From Lepidurus packardi (Eukaryota; Arthropoda; Branchiopoda; Notostraca; Triopsidae): a stretch of 64,000 nt of DNA. The DNA lies in assembly GCA_023053545.1 (NCBI GenBank), contig JAKZAN010000002.1:2154375-2218374 (forward strand), written 5' to 3'. The number at the start of each line of letters is the position of its first letter. The first letter of the stretch is position 1. The position numbers and the translations under genes were made by a program. Below, in pieces: positions 27,970-40,110 of the stretch. The notes under the pieces are model-generated. The model did no database searches, had not been told where the DNA came from, and was given only the letters and a program-made list of their open reading frames with translations.

Positions 27970-27992
27970 CCCCCCCCCCCCCCCCCCCCCCC
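27970..27992. repeat. poly-C run (23 C)
   Basis: Uninterrupted run of 23 cytosines following ccaaaaacg, the longest homopolymer in the window. Confidence 0.95.
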
Positions 27993-28411
27993 TCTCTTGC
28001 ACTTCTTTTTTATCTGTAAGGTGTTCATTAAGGGAAACCCCTGAAGAGAACCATTGGAGAGCTTCTTCCCACTCCTTTTTTCCGCCTCGAGGGGGGTTTG
28101 GTTTGTAAGGTACCAGGCAAAAGCCCCGTAAGCATCGAGTTTTTCTATACCAAAAAGTTATGTGACTTTCACGTTAAGCCATAGTGGTTTTTCCTTTGGC
28201 CCCCGTAAGGACTTGGAACTGTTTTCACGAGACAAAACTTCCCAGATTGGGAGGTTCAGTCCGCGATGGTAAGCTCAGGTGCCAACAACAGTCGCTTAGC
28301 AATTTGCAGCAGGTTGCCTTATAGTCGGAACCTTATAGCCAATTCTGTTCGTGTACAAAATCGTTTCCTACAAACTGAGAAACCTAAATCCTTTCTTGGC
28401 GAAAAACAAGG

Positions 28412-28891
28412 CTAAGCTTCGCTTTTCACTGTTCCGTCGTGTAAGGAAACGTGGATAATTGCCCACACCTGTGTGTTTTCGTGTGTTTCTTGTTCCAGTT
28501 TTCTCCGCTGGAGAAAAAGAAACGACGCCAAGTTCCGTTTCACATTGTTCCGTTTATGACCAGCAGGATTGTATTGTTGTCCCTTGTAGCCCAATAAGAA
28601 AGCCCGAGCCAGTATGTCAACTGGGATGAGCTGACGTTCGTCTGACGTCGTCCTTTCTAAAGACACTTCCACCAATTCGGCGTGCGCTAAAATATTACGT
28701 CTGTTATAACGGACCCGGGGTACCTCGATTCGCTTCAAGTCTGACTGTGTCAAGTGTATATTCTTGCTAGGGACGTCGGTAAGTTCGGTTTTACGGGGAG
28801 TCGGGATCGAGTAAAGTTGTCCTCCGAAACATCCGAGCCGTGTAGAAACTCTTTTACACTTACCTAAATCCCCGAAAAAGAAATGGATCAC
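28412..28891 (-). CDS. hypothetical ORF, 159 codons, unrecognised
   Basis: A single open frame of 159 residues on the minus strand, mixed in composition with no long hydrophobic segment, no repeats and no motif I recognise. It is one of the longer unexplained frames in the 26-33 kb region. No matching splice sites or neighbouring exons were identified. It may be a chance frame; it is listed only because its length is above most random frames here. Confidence 0.12.
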   Translation of the reverse strand: MIHFFFGDLGKCKRVSTRLGCFGGQLYSIPTPRKTELTDVPSKNIHLTQSDLKRIEVPRVRYNRRNILAHAELVEVSLERTTSDERQLIPVDILARAFLLGYKGQQYNPAGHKRNNVKRNLASFLFLQRRKLEQETHENTQVWAIIHVSLHDGTVKSEA

Positions 28892-31800
28892 TTAAACACA
28901 TCGTACTTTTGCCGTCACCAAACCTCCGCGTCCCAATATGTGTAAGTTTTATGTTGTTCCCGGTTTTGTTTATTTTCAGCTTATTTTTCTTTTTGCTATG
29001 TTTTCAATGAAATGCCTTTCTAACCTTATGGCCCAATAACGATACCAGAAGTCAGTGCCTAGCGGGGTTTATATAAGGACCGGTTAAAGTGTCGTGTCCC
29101 GTTTCCCTACTCCAAAGCAAAGGTGTTCCGTTATTCCAGGGGTTTTGCTATCAGTGCACACTACGGTACTTGGAAGTAGATCTAGGAAAAAGACAACCTA
29201 CATTACAAAAAAAAACAGCTACATAATGGGTTCTAAATTGACAGTAGGGAAGATAGACGAAGGACTCTCCCTTTCTAAACTTCCAAATGTTTTTGGCATG
29301 GGCGGCGCAGTAGAAAAGTTTGGGTTTCTCTGCTGTGTGGCATAACCGATATGTAGGACGGCCAAGACTTAGAAAGTTGACTAGCCAGCTTTGAGCTTTT
29401 TCTGCGTTACTACCAACTGTTACCTGTTTGTTCTTACTCGCATGTAATAACTTTCCTACAGTTCAGTGGCCAAAAAATCTTAGCCAAAATCAGATACGTG
29501 CTATTGCAAGAACTTTAACCACTTGACATCAATACTACCAAGTCTATAGTCTCCACCCAAGCCAGGTTTATCATACAGCGAGATGCACGCAGCTGCGAAT
29601 TATGTCACTGACCAAATTAAACTATTTCCTGTAGTTTTATACCCAGTAAGATTCCTTCAGTTTTACCCGTTAGGATAATTCTGCATCTAAAATAACGAAA
29701 GATGCCTATGTCTTTGAAATAACCATAAAAGAATAAGTCTTCTCCGTATGACGTCACAAGACTTTTCGAAAGGAAATGGTTAGAATTAGGAAAAGTTTGG
29801 CAACTGAATAAAATAAATTTATAATATGCTAACAGTAAAAGCTATTGTATTTTTAGCTAAGATTTTTCTTTACAGAAGTTTTATATATTCGAACTTATAC
29901 CGCAAAGGTTCGTTAATGATCCACGCTTACATTGATAATCTACAAAACATTGTGTACAGTACAGGGGTAATAGAGGTTCGAACTGCCGTAACATGTTTTC
30001 GCATAATCGGCTAGGTAACGTCCCCCCAGGTTCGAGAAATGAGCGTAAAGAGGTAAGCAATCGCCTAAAGACTTATTTTTTGAGGTCAACTTGCAAGCTA
30101 GAGAAAACGGGTCTGAAGAAAAACTGTCCAAAACTTGATTCTCACTCTCTAGAGACGAGACGAAAACTAAGTTCTATCGGGGCACGAGATCCAGGTTAAG
30201 AAGTTGAAGGAGGAAAAGACGGATACTGTGTTTTTGTTTCATGACAGAAAAACATGCGTATACTTCCAAGCTACAGTGCAGGTCAGCAATGATAAGCGCA
30301 AAGGAACTTTTTGCAAAACATTCATTTCCGAGAGATTTTGAATTTTGTTTTCTTAAGCTGTTTGGCTTTAAAAGCTTCAAAACCTTTCAAAATCCCACTA
30401 TTTAGCTTTTCGCTACTCATCTCTTCAGAGTCGCCCCCAGATGCGAATAATCGTGATGTGTGCAAACTGAGCTGAGCGTAGCAAGAGTCATATAAGAGAG
30501 CCGAGCCTACGTGTCTCGCAACTGGGAGGCCAATAGAAAGCTCGCTCTTGACGTGGCGTGATGCAAACTCGGAATCGATCCAAGAGCTATGAAGGCGTTG
30601 TTCGGTTTGCGTTTGTTCCTACGGCCCCTTTTCACTCCTTTTCCCGTCTGGTACTCTTTTTGTGTGTGTTGTGCTCAAACCAGAGGTCCACGACTTGCAG
30701 GACCGGCATAGAATATCTAGGTCCCGGGTTTGACAATGACATTGGACGCTTGTATCATTGTTAGTCGCTATTGTTGTTATTACATCACTTCGGGTTAAAT
30801 TGAGCTTAAAGAATCCCCCTCAGGTACGAAAACCCCCCTTATTTTTGTTTATTAAGTGAAAAAAGTGTTCGTAGACGCCTAGACGTCACTTGGGTTCAAT
30901 CAAGGAAGATTAGATAGCGACAGTTCATATCGGTCATTTGAAAATTGCTTACAGATGGGTGTACGTAACATCTTTCGCAACATTTTCCTCAAACACAAAG
31001 AACAGCAAATTGGCACGTTTTCAAAAACTTCATACATACAGTATGCCAACGACGTAGACAACAAAGGCCAAAGGAATAGTGCGAACCTAGTGGACAAAGT
31101 ATCGATAGCTGTCAACACGCATAGGAACGATATCAATATTTTAATAGCCAAACTTGTTTAGCTTTTCTTGTTAAAAAAAAGAACGTCGTGAAATCCCCTC
31201 AGGCTACACGCGTTAATTGTAGGAAAAACATGTACACATTGCTTAAGGAAGAATAACTTTACTTTTCTTAGAAATTGTGCAAATATGAAACGGAAGGAAA
31301 ATGCTAATTAAAACACATTCAAATTGGTTACAGAAAACAAAGCCATAATTAAAGTTATCTGATTGTAAAACGTTTTGTCTCAAAAAAGGTGCTGTGCTGA
31401 GTTTGAATGTTGCATATCTAGAAAATACCGCATTGACGTCGATAATTCCCAAGGTCGTTTCCCTCGTGTCGTAAACGGGTCTTAGGAACTTCAAAAGACA
31501 TTAAATCGATACGGTCCCGTCATTAGCGTACATATCTCATACCGATCATAATTCCTAGAAGAGAATCGAAAAAAGTGATTTAATTGTACATCATCCCAGG
31601 GTTTGGTTTTACACAACATTTAATTAACCTAATTTTCTGTAACGACATGGCTCGGCTGCAAAAACAACGAATTTCGCATATCAATGAGAGCTTGTTGACG
31701 TTGACGTGCCAACTTGGTTGTTTTAAGCATTGAGATTCAGTAGGAGTCTAATACCAGGGAACGGCGAGGTTGTTCACGAAAAGTTCATCTCTCAATCCCG

Positions 31801-32411
31801 TTTTCTCCAGCTTGTTACTAGGCCAGAACAGTCTTGATGCTGCAATCGACTATTCAGATTACAAGAGAGGACGGTATAGCGATGTTTTAGCCCCGACTTC
31901 CTGAGTTGCGCATGCGCGGTAAACTGTTAAACATCCCTTCAGTGCAGGCTTTAGCCACATTCTGAGCACGTGATAAAGGAGTTGTAGCTCACCTTACCCC
32001 ACACGGATACCAAGTCTTTTGCGAGTGCAGCTAACCAGAAATCGTCAACTCAGCATCGTACCACCACACGGTTTTACAAAGAGCCAAAAAACCTTTCTAA
32101 GACAGCTGATTCGTTTTTGCTCATTCAGTTGCGCCTTGGCGGAATAGAAGCTTATCGTGAAGTAGTTCCTTGGCACTTTTTGTGACTATCATTTGGTGTC
32201 AAGTTTCCGCTTCAGATAACCGTTATACTATAAGAAAACTTTCTTCCTTTCGACGTCGTTCGTTGTGATCATCCCACTGCCAATGAACCTTTTGGCAAGT
32301 TCTTGTGTGTTAACCATGCAGAATAATGATAGTGAATGTGAAATGTTGCCTGAATCACCGCAGTGCAATCTGGAATGGTATATAACTTTTCCTTAAGACT
32401 TCCCTAGCACG

Positions 32412-32600
32412 GTGACGTCACCTAGCTTCATAACGCGTATGAAGCTAAATGATGCTCTTAATTAGCAGAGTGAAAATTAGGATAATTTGCAATGCGGTCC
32501 TGATATTTGACACGTAAACCCGTTGCCTTTTTTTTAGCAAATTGAAAGCAATCAAACCTGAATATCGCTTTAAAAGTTCAGCTAGTGACGTCACCTAGCT
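32412..32600. promoter_or_regulatory. duplicated CRE-type palindromes upstream of the MID1IP1-like gene
   Basis: The 16-mer gtgacgtcacctagct occurs at 32412-32427 and again at 32585-32600. Each copy contains the perfect cyclic-AMP response element palindrome tgacgtca (32413-32420 and 32586-32593), the binding site of CREB/ATF factors. The first copy runs into another inverted repeat, agcttcata-acgcg-tatgaagct (32424-32446). The sites lie 400-600 bp upstream of the MID1IP1-like start codon, where a probable 5' UTR intron also ends (acceptor at 32995-32996). A regulatory role is inference. Confidence 0.45.
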
Positions 32601-33006
32601 AAAAATTCACTGACCTTAAGAAGTAGTTGACCTTGTACCCATTTGCTACACTCTTGGGTACTCGGTCAAAGAAAGAAAAAAGAGAAGAACAACTGTTTGG
32701 CAAGTTGACATAGAAAACCTACTTTGACTTCTGGTTTCTTTCAAATTCTGGGTTTTTCACTGTGGTCTGATGACCAACAAGGAATAATTTAAAGGTATAA
32801 TTTCATACTTGCTCGATGGTAAAATATTGAGTTATTTCGATGGTAGGAGTCTTTCATTCGTGACGCTAGTCAGGTAATTTTGCATTGTTAGTCAACAATG
32901 AAAAACGATTCATTTCGTTGTTTAATAGAGGGGCGCTGTCTTTTCATTGTCGAGCTCGCTAATAGGATCGTTTTTTCGTTGTTCTGTTTCACACAGGGGT
33001 TCGTGT

Positions 33007-33780
33007 ATGCGGAAAACCATGTCATTTGACAACTCAGTCACGGAATTCTCGCAGCAAAGCGTCGTTTTCGCAATGGAACGTTTCGTGAAAGCCGTGTCCA
33101 ACATGGACGATACCGTGATGGTCCCTTGCAAACTCTTGGACGTGCCGGTGGGGAGCGACCCGGATTTGGATACCACTTTACCCGCCCGCAGCCGCGGCGT
33201 GATCCGATCCATGCAGGCGGCCGACCTACACAGTCTCTTTTCTATGCTCAACTCTGTGAAAAGCGAACTCATTTGGGGTCCCAAAGTCGCCTTACCGGTC
33301 GAGAAACCTCTATCTAGCGCCTATTACCTCACCAGCAACAACAACAACAAGAATAGCATCACCAACAATGGTATCGGCCTGACCTCCGCATCCTCGCCGC
33401 AGCAGTCCTATACCGGCCCCGCCATCACCAACATGAGCATGACGTCATCTGCCAGCATTCGGCGGCCCAGTGTCAACTCGATGAATTCTACCACCTCTAG
33501 TAACACCACTTCGGGCGCCTCCTCGGCCGCCTCTTCTAGTACCAGCACGACCTACAGCGACTCGGAATCCGAGTCTGGAATCGAGCAAGATCCGTGTTCA
33601 TCCGAAGACTCGAGCGCGGAAGTCGGCGACCGCGAAGCAGATGGCGAAGAAAGCGTCCAGCGAGTCGCGAATCAATTCCGGCGCCATCTCCTTGGTCTGC
33701 ACCAGTGTTTGGAGCAATTAGCCGATGCTGCCAATTATCTCACGCACCGATACCAAGTGGAAATCGGGAGCTCGGATTGA
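33007..33780 (+). CDS. MID1-interacting protein 1 / Spot14 (THRSP) family protein
   Basis: Members of this family bind and promote polymerisation of acetyl-CoA carboxylase (MID1IP1) and regulate fatty-acid synthesis in cytosol and nucleus. The 257-residue frame has both conserved blocks: near the N-terminus AMERFVKAVSNMDDTVMVP and at the C-terminus the FRRHLLGLHQCLEQL...ANYLTHRYQVEIG helix region. Between them is a low-complexity insert rich in Asn, Ser and Thr (about residues 105-200) followed by an acidic stretch, making it longer than vertebrate MID1IP1 (about 183 aa). A strong acceptor (tttcacacag) ends at 32996, so the start is taken as the first in-frame ATG after it, at 33007; a second ATG at 33019 is also possible. 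The coding part has a single exon. It sits between allantoinase and malate synthase. Confidence 0.88.
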   Translation: MRKTMSFDNSVTEFSQQSVVFAMERFVKAVSNMDDTVMVPCKLLDVPVGSDPDLDTTLPARSRGVIRSMQAADLHSLFSMLNSVKSELIWGPKVALPVEKPLSSAYYLTSNNNNKNSITNNGIGLTSASSPQQSYTGPAITNMSMTSSASIRRPSVNSMNSTTSSNTTSGASSAASSSTSTTYSDSESESGIEQDPCSSEDSSAEVGDREADGEESVQRVANQFRRHLLGLHQCLEQLADAANYLTHRYQVEIGSSD

Positions 33781-33832
33781 TTTCATTAATTTAAAAAGGG
33801 AAAAATTCAAAGCGTAAAAAAGAGATGATTTA

Positions 33833-33838
33833 AATAAA
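33833..33838 (+). promoter_or_regulatory. poly(A) signal AATAAA
   Basis: Canonical AATAAA 53 bp after the stop codon of the MID1IP1-like gene, suitable for ending its transcript. Confidence 0.6.
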
Positions 33839-36800
33839 AGAATATGGATGACCACTTATAAGATAAGAAAAAGAATTTCCGGATAATTATTATTGATGCT
33901 AATGTTTAAGTTGGTCCTTTTAGCAGGGGAATTTTCACGTTTGTAATATTTTGGCGATGGTGTTTTGCTAAGAGAAAAAAAAATGGAACTGTGCAATTGC
34001 CGTTTAAAAAATTAGCCCCTCCCCCCAAATAAGCCAGATTGAATTCCAAAATTTGTGAATCTGTTTTCACTCGATTTGCATTTTCGCGCTTTCTACCATT
34101 ACTACTACCCGTTCTCTGACTTTTTTATGTTAAAAATAAACTGCCTTGGCGAGGCCGAAATGTCAAAATTTCCTCGAAAAACCTTGTTCCAATGAACTGA
34201 AAAATAACCTAAATTTCCCGACGTCCAATTGTAGAAAAAGCCACAAGTTTTAAGTCATCGCATACCAAATGCTCAACCCCTCTAAGATGATTCATCCCTG
34301 TACACTATATATGGCACGTCATTTAATTTAGCTTATAATATTTTGCAAAAAAATGTTTTGGGGAATCAGATTCTATTGCAAATGGATTATGGTTGCGCAC
34401 ATTGTCTAGGGGGAAGAAAAGAAAAACCGAAGGTTTTTCTTGTCGGTGGAATCTGTCCTTCCCTTTTTCCAAATGTTTTAAATTACACGCTTTCCCGCAC
34501 ACAGTAATGGAAAGCTGCAACAAAAAGTGAAGGTAGGGTACAAGTGAAGTGTGTTGTATGGAAATGAAAGGAAATGATTACAGTATGCATGGAAATATTG
34601 ACTTTTAAAACAAACGTGAAAATTTTTTGTATGTTCAAAGCAAAAAAATGGCCACTATTTTTTCCTTCTCGTTTCACCGGGTCATTTTTACGTACGAAGT
34701 ATTTCTAAGAAAAAAATTAGCATGAATGAAAAAATCCTTTACGACCTTTTATGTGTATTGTTAAAGCGCGCTTGTGAGCCAAACTGCCTTACTCCGTCCT
34801 TGGAATAAAAGATATTTGGAAAAGACCGTTGCTGTGTCTTCTTGTGCCAAGAACCCGAACCTTACGAAGTTTGACAGATTTGAATATCCTAAACCATAGT
34901 TCTTTTCATGTTAGATGTGTTAAAGGAATCTTAGAAGCCGGTACGAGTTAGAATGCGTTCCCGAAGACCTTTTCGGAACAGGAAACACTATCCCAAGGTG
35001 TCCATGAGCTCATCTTTCAGTTACTTTAGAAGAAAAACCTTGAACCGTTCAATGACCACTCAGTCTCTCGGGAGAATTCGAAATAAAACTGTACGCTAAT
35101 GGATTGTGACAAGAGAGCATCTTCTTCCGGGTGTGTCGTAACTTATTTGCTTTTCATGTTGTGTAACCAAGGCTCATCCACAGCGGAAATACTTATCATA
35201 ATGACAAGTTGTACTTAACAACGCAAGTGTGTGTTGCACGTTGTATAAGCTTGCACGTCCTTGGCAAAGAAAAGGTGGTTCCAAGACATGAAAATCTGCC
35301 TGTTTACACTTGATAACTTTGAAATGGTTCCCCACTTTCATCCAATTTATTTTCTCCATAAATTCAAAGGAGAAAGGAGACGTCCTCGCACTATAAAAGC
35401 TCCTTTTTTCTTTAAATAAGCCTTCATTGCGTTCCCGACCTATAGGGAAACAAACGTCGCTATGTCCCCTTCTGTTCATACCAAAAAAAGTTCCCACCTA
35501 TGTGACGGACAAGTGAAATCTCCTTCGAAATTGGGCCATATAGGCTTACGCTTTCGGAAACGGACAACACTTTCGCTGACCTTTACAAGAGCGAAAGTGC
35601 CCACGAAACCAGTACGCACAGTCCAAAGGATCTTCTTGTACCAAAAAATTGACAATGGTCAACAACAACCCAAGAACTGAAACAGAAAGTGAAACTTATC
35701 CAGTCCATCAAAGTGAATGTCTCGGTCCACGAAGCAAGTGCATTATGTTCCTTTCCAGAAACAGTTGATAGTTGGCCTAAACAAAAGTAGGTCTCTCAGG
35801 TACTTCGGAGCTTTTGTTCGTTATAAGGAAATGGATTTGAATAAGAATCTGTCCCATTCTCCTGGTTTCAATAAAAATGAAATTGAATTAAATAATCCTC
35901 AAATAAAGGGGCTTTTCACGTGTTCATCTTCCCACCTCTGGAAGGGGGGGAGCACGACAAGCCGAAGAAGAGAAATCGAGGGTAGAAGACCGACTAGCAA
36001 AAGTTTTCAGCACCAAAATGTTAGGCCACCAGACAACTATGTGGTCATAATTATGCGTCCAAAAGATGCAAGACACTACTACCCAAAAGCCCATGTATCT
36101 CTTGATATACTATTAGCCTACTTGGCAAGTTGCCTAGTAGAACTGGTGGGAAAATTCTGGTAAGGACGGTTTTGAACTAACCCAACCACACATAACAATG
36201 TATATTCCACCCCATTTACTTACCAGGTATATAATGACATGTCATCCTAATTAGCCTACTGTACTGTATACAGTAAAGCCCGGCTTTGGAGGGATTCTTT
36301 ACCTGTTATAACCTCCCCAAAGGCTCAAAATCGTGAGATGTCTGTCAAACATTGCTTTTCCTACCGAAAGTCCGAAGCAATCTTGAGCAATCCAAAAATT
36401 CTTCACGGGAAACAAATGCCAAAGAACCGTTTTTAAAAAAATTGTAATTAGAATGCTCGTCGTTAGTTTTTAACATGAGGACTCAATAACTCCCTGGGAA
36501 ATGGGCGTGTCGTTGATGACTTTTTCCATGTGGTTAATAGAGAATCAATGTTGGTGCAGTGGCACGTGCCCAGCTCAGGGTCACGACAGATTGTCTGCAA
36601 CATCAGCCTATTTTTTTCGTAATATCGACCCATAAGATAAATGAAGCAGATACACCAGAAGAGCAATTTGTCGCTATTGTCCAGGTATCTGAATTGTCTG
36701 GGGTTTTTTTACGGCCCATTGACCTTTCTGTGCTAGGCTGCAGAGGACACGAAAGTCATTGCTTATACCTAGAATGACAGGTAGAAATACGTTGCTTTCC

Positions 36801-37656
36801 TTGGTGTTTCTTCGCGAGGCCTACCTGGTGTCTGTCACGTGATCAATGCTGCTAGACAGCCAGAACTTGGCATGTGACGTGTGGGTGTTCTCAGCGATAA
36901 ACATGAGCTTGGGGACATATTTTTGCTGTCAATGGGTTAATTTTTTTTAAAATATACAGAAAAGACACGTAGACGAAGTTTGCTGCAAAGTCCGCGTAGG
37001 AAAATATACTTCGTTAAACTCTTGTAAGTTACAGAAAGCTTGTCGTAGTGTTAATTCGACGCCCGATAAAAAATACTGAAGAGATAAGGCTGACTACGTC
37101 CTTCCAATTAAATTTAAGGTTACAATTTCTAAAAAAAATTACGATGGCAGAACTTCCCTATCAGTTACGCTACGTTTTTATCAAAACATTTTAGACACAA
37201 TTGTGAAGGGTCTTATCTGTAACAACCCTATGGTCCTTGTCTTAATTGCTTCCTTATTCAGACGTCAAGATTTCGGCCACCAATGGAATAATTTCTGCAT
37301 TCTAAAAAATATTGGAAAAAACTTTAGATCCTCTATCCCCATCCCATCTTTTATTCATTGTCGAGCAACGATATTTCGTTCCTAGAGTCATCTGGTTATG
37401 TGAAGACTAAGCTATTGCGTAAATAAGCACCTGTGAACCCATTATGCACTGCACGTGAAGTCCCGTTTTAAAAACGATCGAAAGAAAATGAGTGCAACAC
37501 ACATGCATTTGATGCACCTAAACGTAAGCTAAATAAGTGCGTACTTGCATTACTAACTCAATTTAATGCTAAATCTGAATGTAAATCATCTAATTTCATT
37601 TCCAAAAGAATTCGTCTTGGGCCAAACATTTGCATACAGTTATTCTACGCATTTAG
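33839..37656. other. intergenic, nothing recognised
   Basis: AT-rich sequence between the MID1IP1-like gene and malate synthase. The longest frame (35717-36163, plus, 148 codons) has no recognisable motif and a composition unlike the neighbouring genes. No RNA gene or mobile element is visible. The malate synthase promoter presumably lies at the right end. Confidence 0.5.
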
Positions 37657-40110
37657 ATGTCGATAGAAGTATTGCCGCCCCCGGCAGATTTGTTTGATGC
37701 ATTCGTACATCTTTTTACCCCTGAAGCGACGAGATTCTTGGCAGAATTAGTCCAAGAGTTCGAACCACATGTGAAACAGGTAAGACAATAATATGTAATT
37801 ATCCCCCTTTTTTCGTTATTAGCCATGATTTTACTGGGTGACTCGCTGTAGGTGCACATTATTCGACGAACTCGGAAACTTTACTTCGACCAAAACACCG
37901 ATCATTTGCCGTCTTTCCCAGCTCGTCGTGAAGAAATCATCCGAGATGATTGGAGCATCGCACCGTTGCCTAAAAGACTTCATAATCGTCACTTAGATCT
38001 GGGAGACGTTGCTCCTTGTCTGCAGTCTGATTTCATTGCAGCTCTAAACACCTCTGCCCAAGGCATCCAAGTTAATTTTCCTATCTTACGAGTCGTTTAG
38101 TTAACTTTAATTTAATGCTATTATTTTGACCGTTTTCTAGATCGATTTTGACGATGGCAACTGTCCCAATTGGCGCAATCAGATTGCGGGACATTACAAC
38201 ATTTATCAGGCAGTTCGTAGTCAATTACCTGGAGCGAAACCCATCCAAGAAGCTCCAGTGTTAATGTTACGTCCTCGTGCTTGGAATATGACTGAATTAA
38301 ACTTGTTGGTAAGTTAATGAAACAATTAAGGATTTAAACTTAATTCTTTCTACTTTCTTAAGAAGAAACTAAAGAGAGATTTAGTTTTTTTATACTTTAT
38401 TTTTCTTAGGTTAACGGAAAAGCAGTACCGGGAGCCTTATTTGATTTTGGTTTGTTAATGTGGCATAACGCTCAAATATTGCTTTCAAAGGAAGCTGGAC
38501 CGTTTTTCTACTTATCAAAGGTGGAAGGTGCGAACGAAGCGAAACTATGGAATGAAATCTTTATCTGGACCCAGTGCAAACTCAACATTCCTTTAGGTAT
38601 CATTCCATTCTCCTTTGCTAGCAGCCGAAATAGCCGAAATAGCCGCAAGAAATCTATGAAATTCTGTTGAAATTTTGTTTTTGTGTTTAGGCAGTATCAA
38701 AACGTGTGTCTTGATAGAAAATGTATTGGCAGCTTTCGAAATGGAAGAGATTTTGTATAACTTGCGTGAACATTGCATGGGACTCAATTGCGGAATTTGG
38801 GATTACGCAGCTTCGTTTATCAGCAAATTCGGTAGACGTTTTAAAACTGGATTGACTTAACTAATGACTTGACATATTTTTCTTTGACAACAATTGTATC
38901 TAACCGAAAACTAACCTACGGATGATCGCCATGGGTACACTGTCTAACTGTCCGGTAATAAGGCTCCATATTCTTACATATTTGCTATTCATTCTGGAAT
39001 TTTTAGCTTGGTTTTTAATACGATGTAAACTAATAAATGTGTCTCTTTGTAAAGGTTTAAAAAAAGATTTTGCGCTGCCAGATCGCAACAAATACGTCAC
39101 AATGGAATCCCATTTCCTCCAGAGCTACATGATTCTCCTGATTCAAATTTGCCACCGTCGCAAAGCGTATGCCACTGGAGGAATGGCTGCTTTATTGCTT
39201 CCCCAAACCGGAAACGAGTGCGTCACCAAATCCATTTTCCTTCTAATGTAACCTAATCATATAAAAAACTTTACTAGATGTCAGAAAGTTTTGGACAGAG
39301 TTTTATCCGGAAAACTAAAAGAAATCCAAGCAGGAGTCGACGGATTTATGGTGTATGATCGACAATTGGTCCCTTATATCCATAAAGTACTATGTATTTA
39401 TTTTTATTCATTTTTAAACACAGAAAGCCACTCGTCTCCGGTCGCGGGGCTTATTTTTCGTTTTAGTTAGTTAGGATATCTAACATATAATTTCATTAGT
39501 TATGGGATGAACACGCTCCTGGAATGAATCAACTCCACGTGCAGCATCTCGGAGTGGAGATCCAAGCGAACGATTTATTGCATACGCCCCCAGGCGGTGT
39601 GACTATGGCAGGCTTAGCGCATAACGTTGCCGTAGGGGTTTTGTTCATCAACGCATGGCTGAGAGGCTACGGCACGTTCGTTTACCAAGGTGCCGTTGAA
39701 GATTCAGCCACGGCTGAGATTTCGCGTTCTCAAGTGTGGCAGTGGATTCGACAGCAAGTTAGCCTAACTTTCATTCCAACTTAAATTCCAAGAGCTTTGG
39801 AGTCTGTAGTGTATAAAATATGGGTTAGCTACTATGGTTTTACTTTTAGGTGCGGTTGGAAGAGACGGGAATGTTGGTAACGAGAAATATAGTCATGGCC
39901 CTATCTCGTGACGTCATCTCCAAAGAATCAAGAAAAGGGAATGCTGCTCAACGAAAAGATTTGTGGCGGGCTGGTAAGATTTTCTTGGATCTTGTAAGTG
40001 AGCGCGATTTTCCCGAGTTCATAACGACGTACTTGACCACACGTACCAATGCGTACGAACCTTTTTCAAGGGCGTACCTGGAGGATGCTGCTGGTCAAGC
40101 TAAGCTTTGA
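37657..40110 (+). CDS. malate synthase, probably peroxisomal
   Basis: Condenses glyoxylate with acetyl-CoA to give malate, the second glyoxylate-cycle enzyme. Nine exons join in frame to 542 residues, as expected for the A-type enzyme: 37657-37779, 37852-38070, 38141-38308, 38410-38596, 38691-38831, 39055-39217, 39278-39386, 39500-39757, 39850-40110. Conserved blocks seen: [10 protein letters not shown] (from 116; family DFEDGN/ANSPTW), MLRPRAW (from 156, holding the catalytic-arginine region), GGMAALLLP, and [18 protein letters not shown] with the D at 438 in the place of the catalytic aspartate. The protein ends in AKL, a type-1 peroxisomal targeting signal. Eight introns rule out bacterial contamination. 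Malate synthase is patchy in animals and, as far as I know, generally missing from insects. No isocitrate lyase is seen in the window, so glyoxylate may come from elsewhere, for example urate breakdown. Confidence 0.95.

Larger units (their letters stand above)
25976..32400. other. gene-poor intergenic region
   Basis: Overlapping frames of 140-160 codons on opposite strands occur near 26.0-26.5 kb and 26.8-27.3 kb but show no domain. A short stretch at 27347-27461 resembles an exon (open frame ending in a gtaaaa donor) but matches nothing I know. Two poly-C runs lie at 27100 and 27970. A single CRE-type palindrome tgacgtca is at 29749-29756. Otherwise I see nothing. Confidence 0.5.

Noticed and set aside
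29975-30040. tRNA-like aggttcga boxes
   Set aside because: No matching A box or clover-leaf stems at the right spacing.
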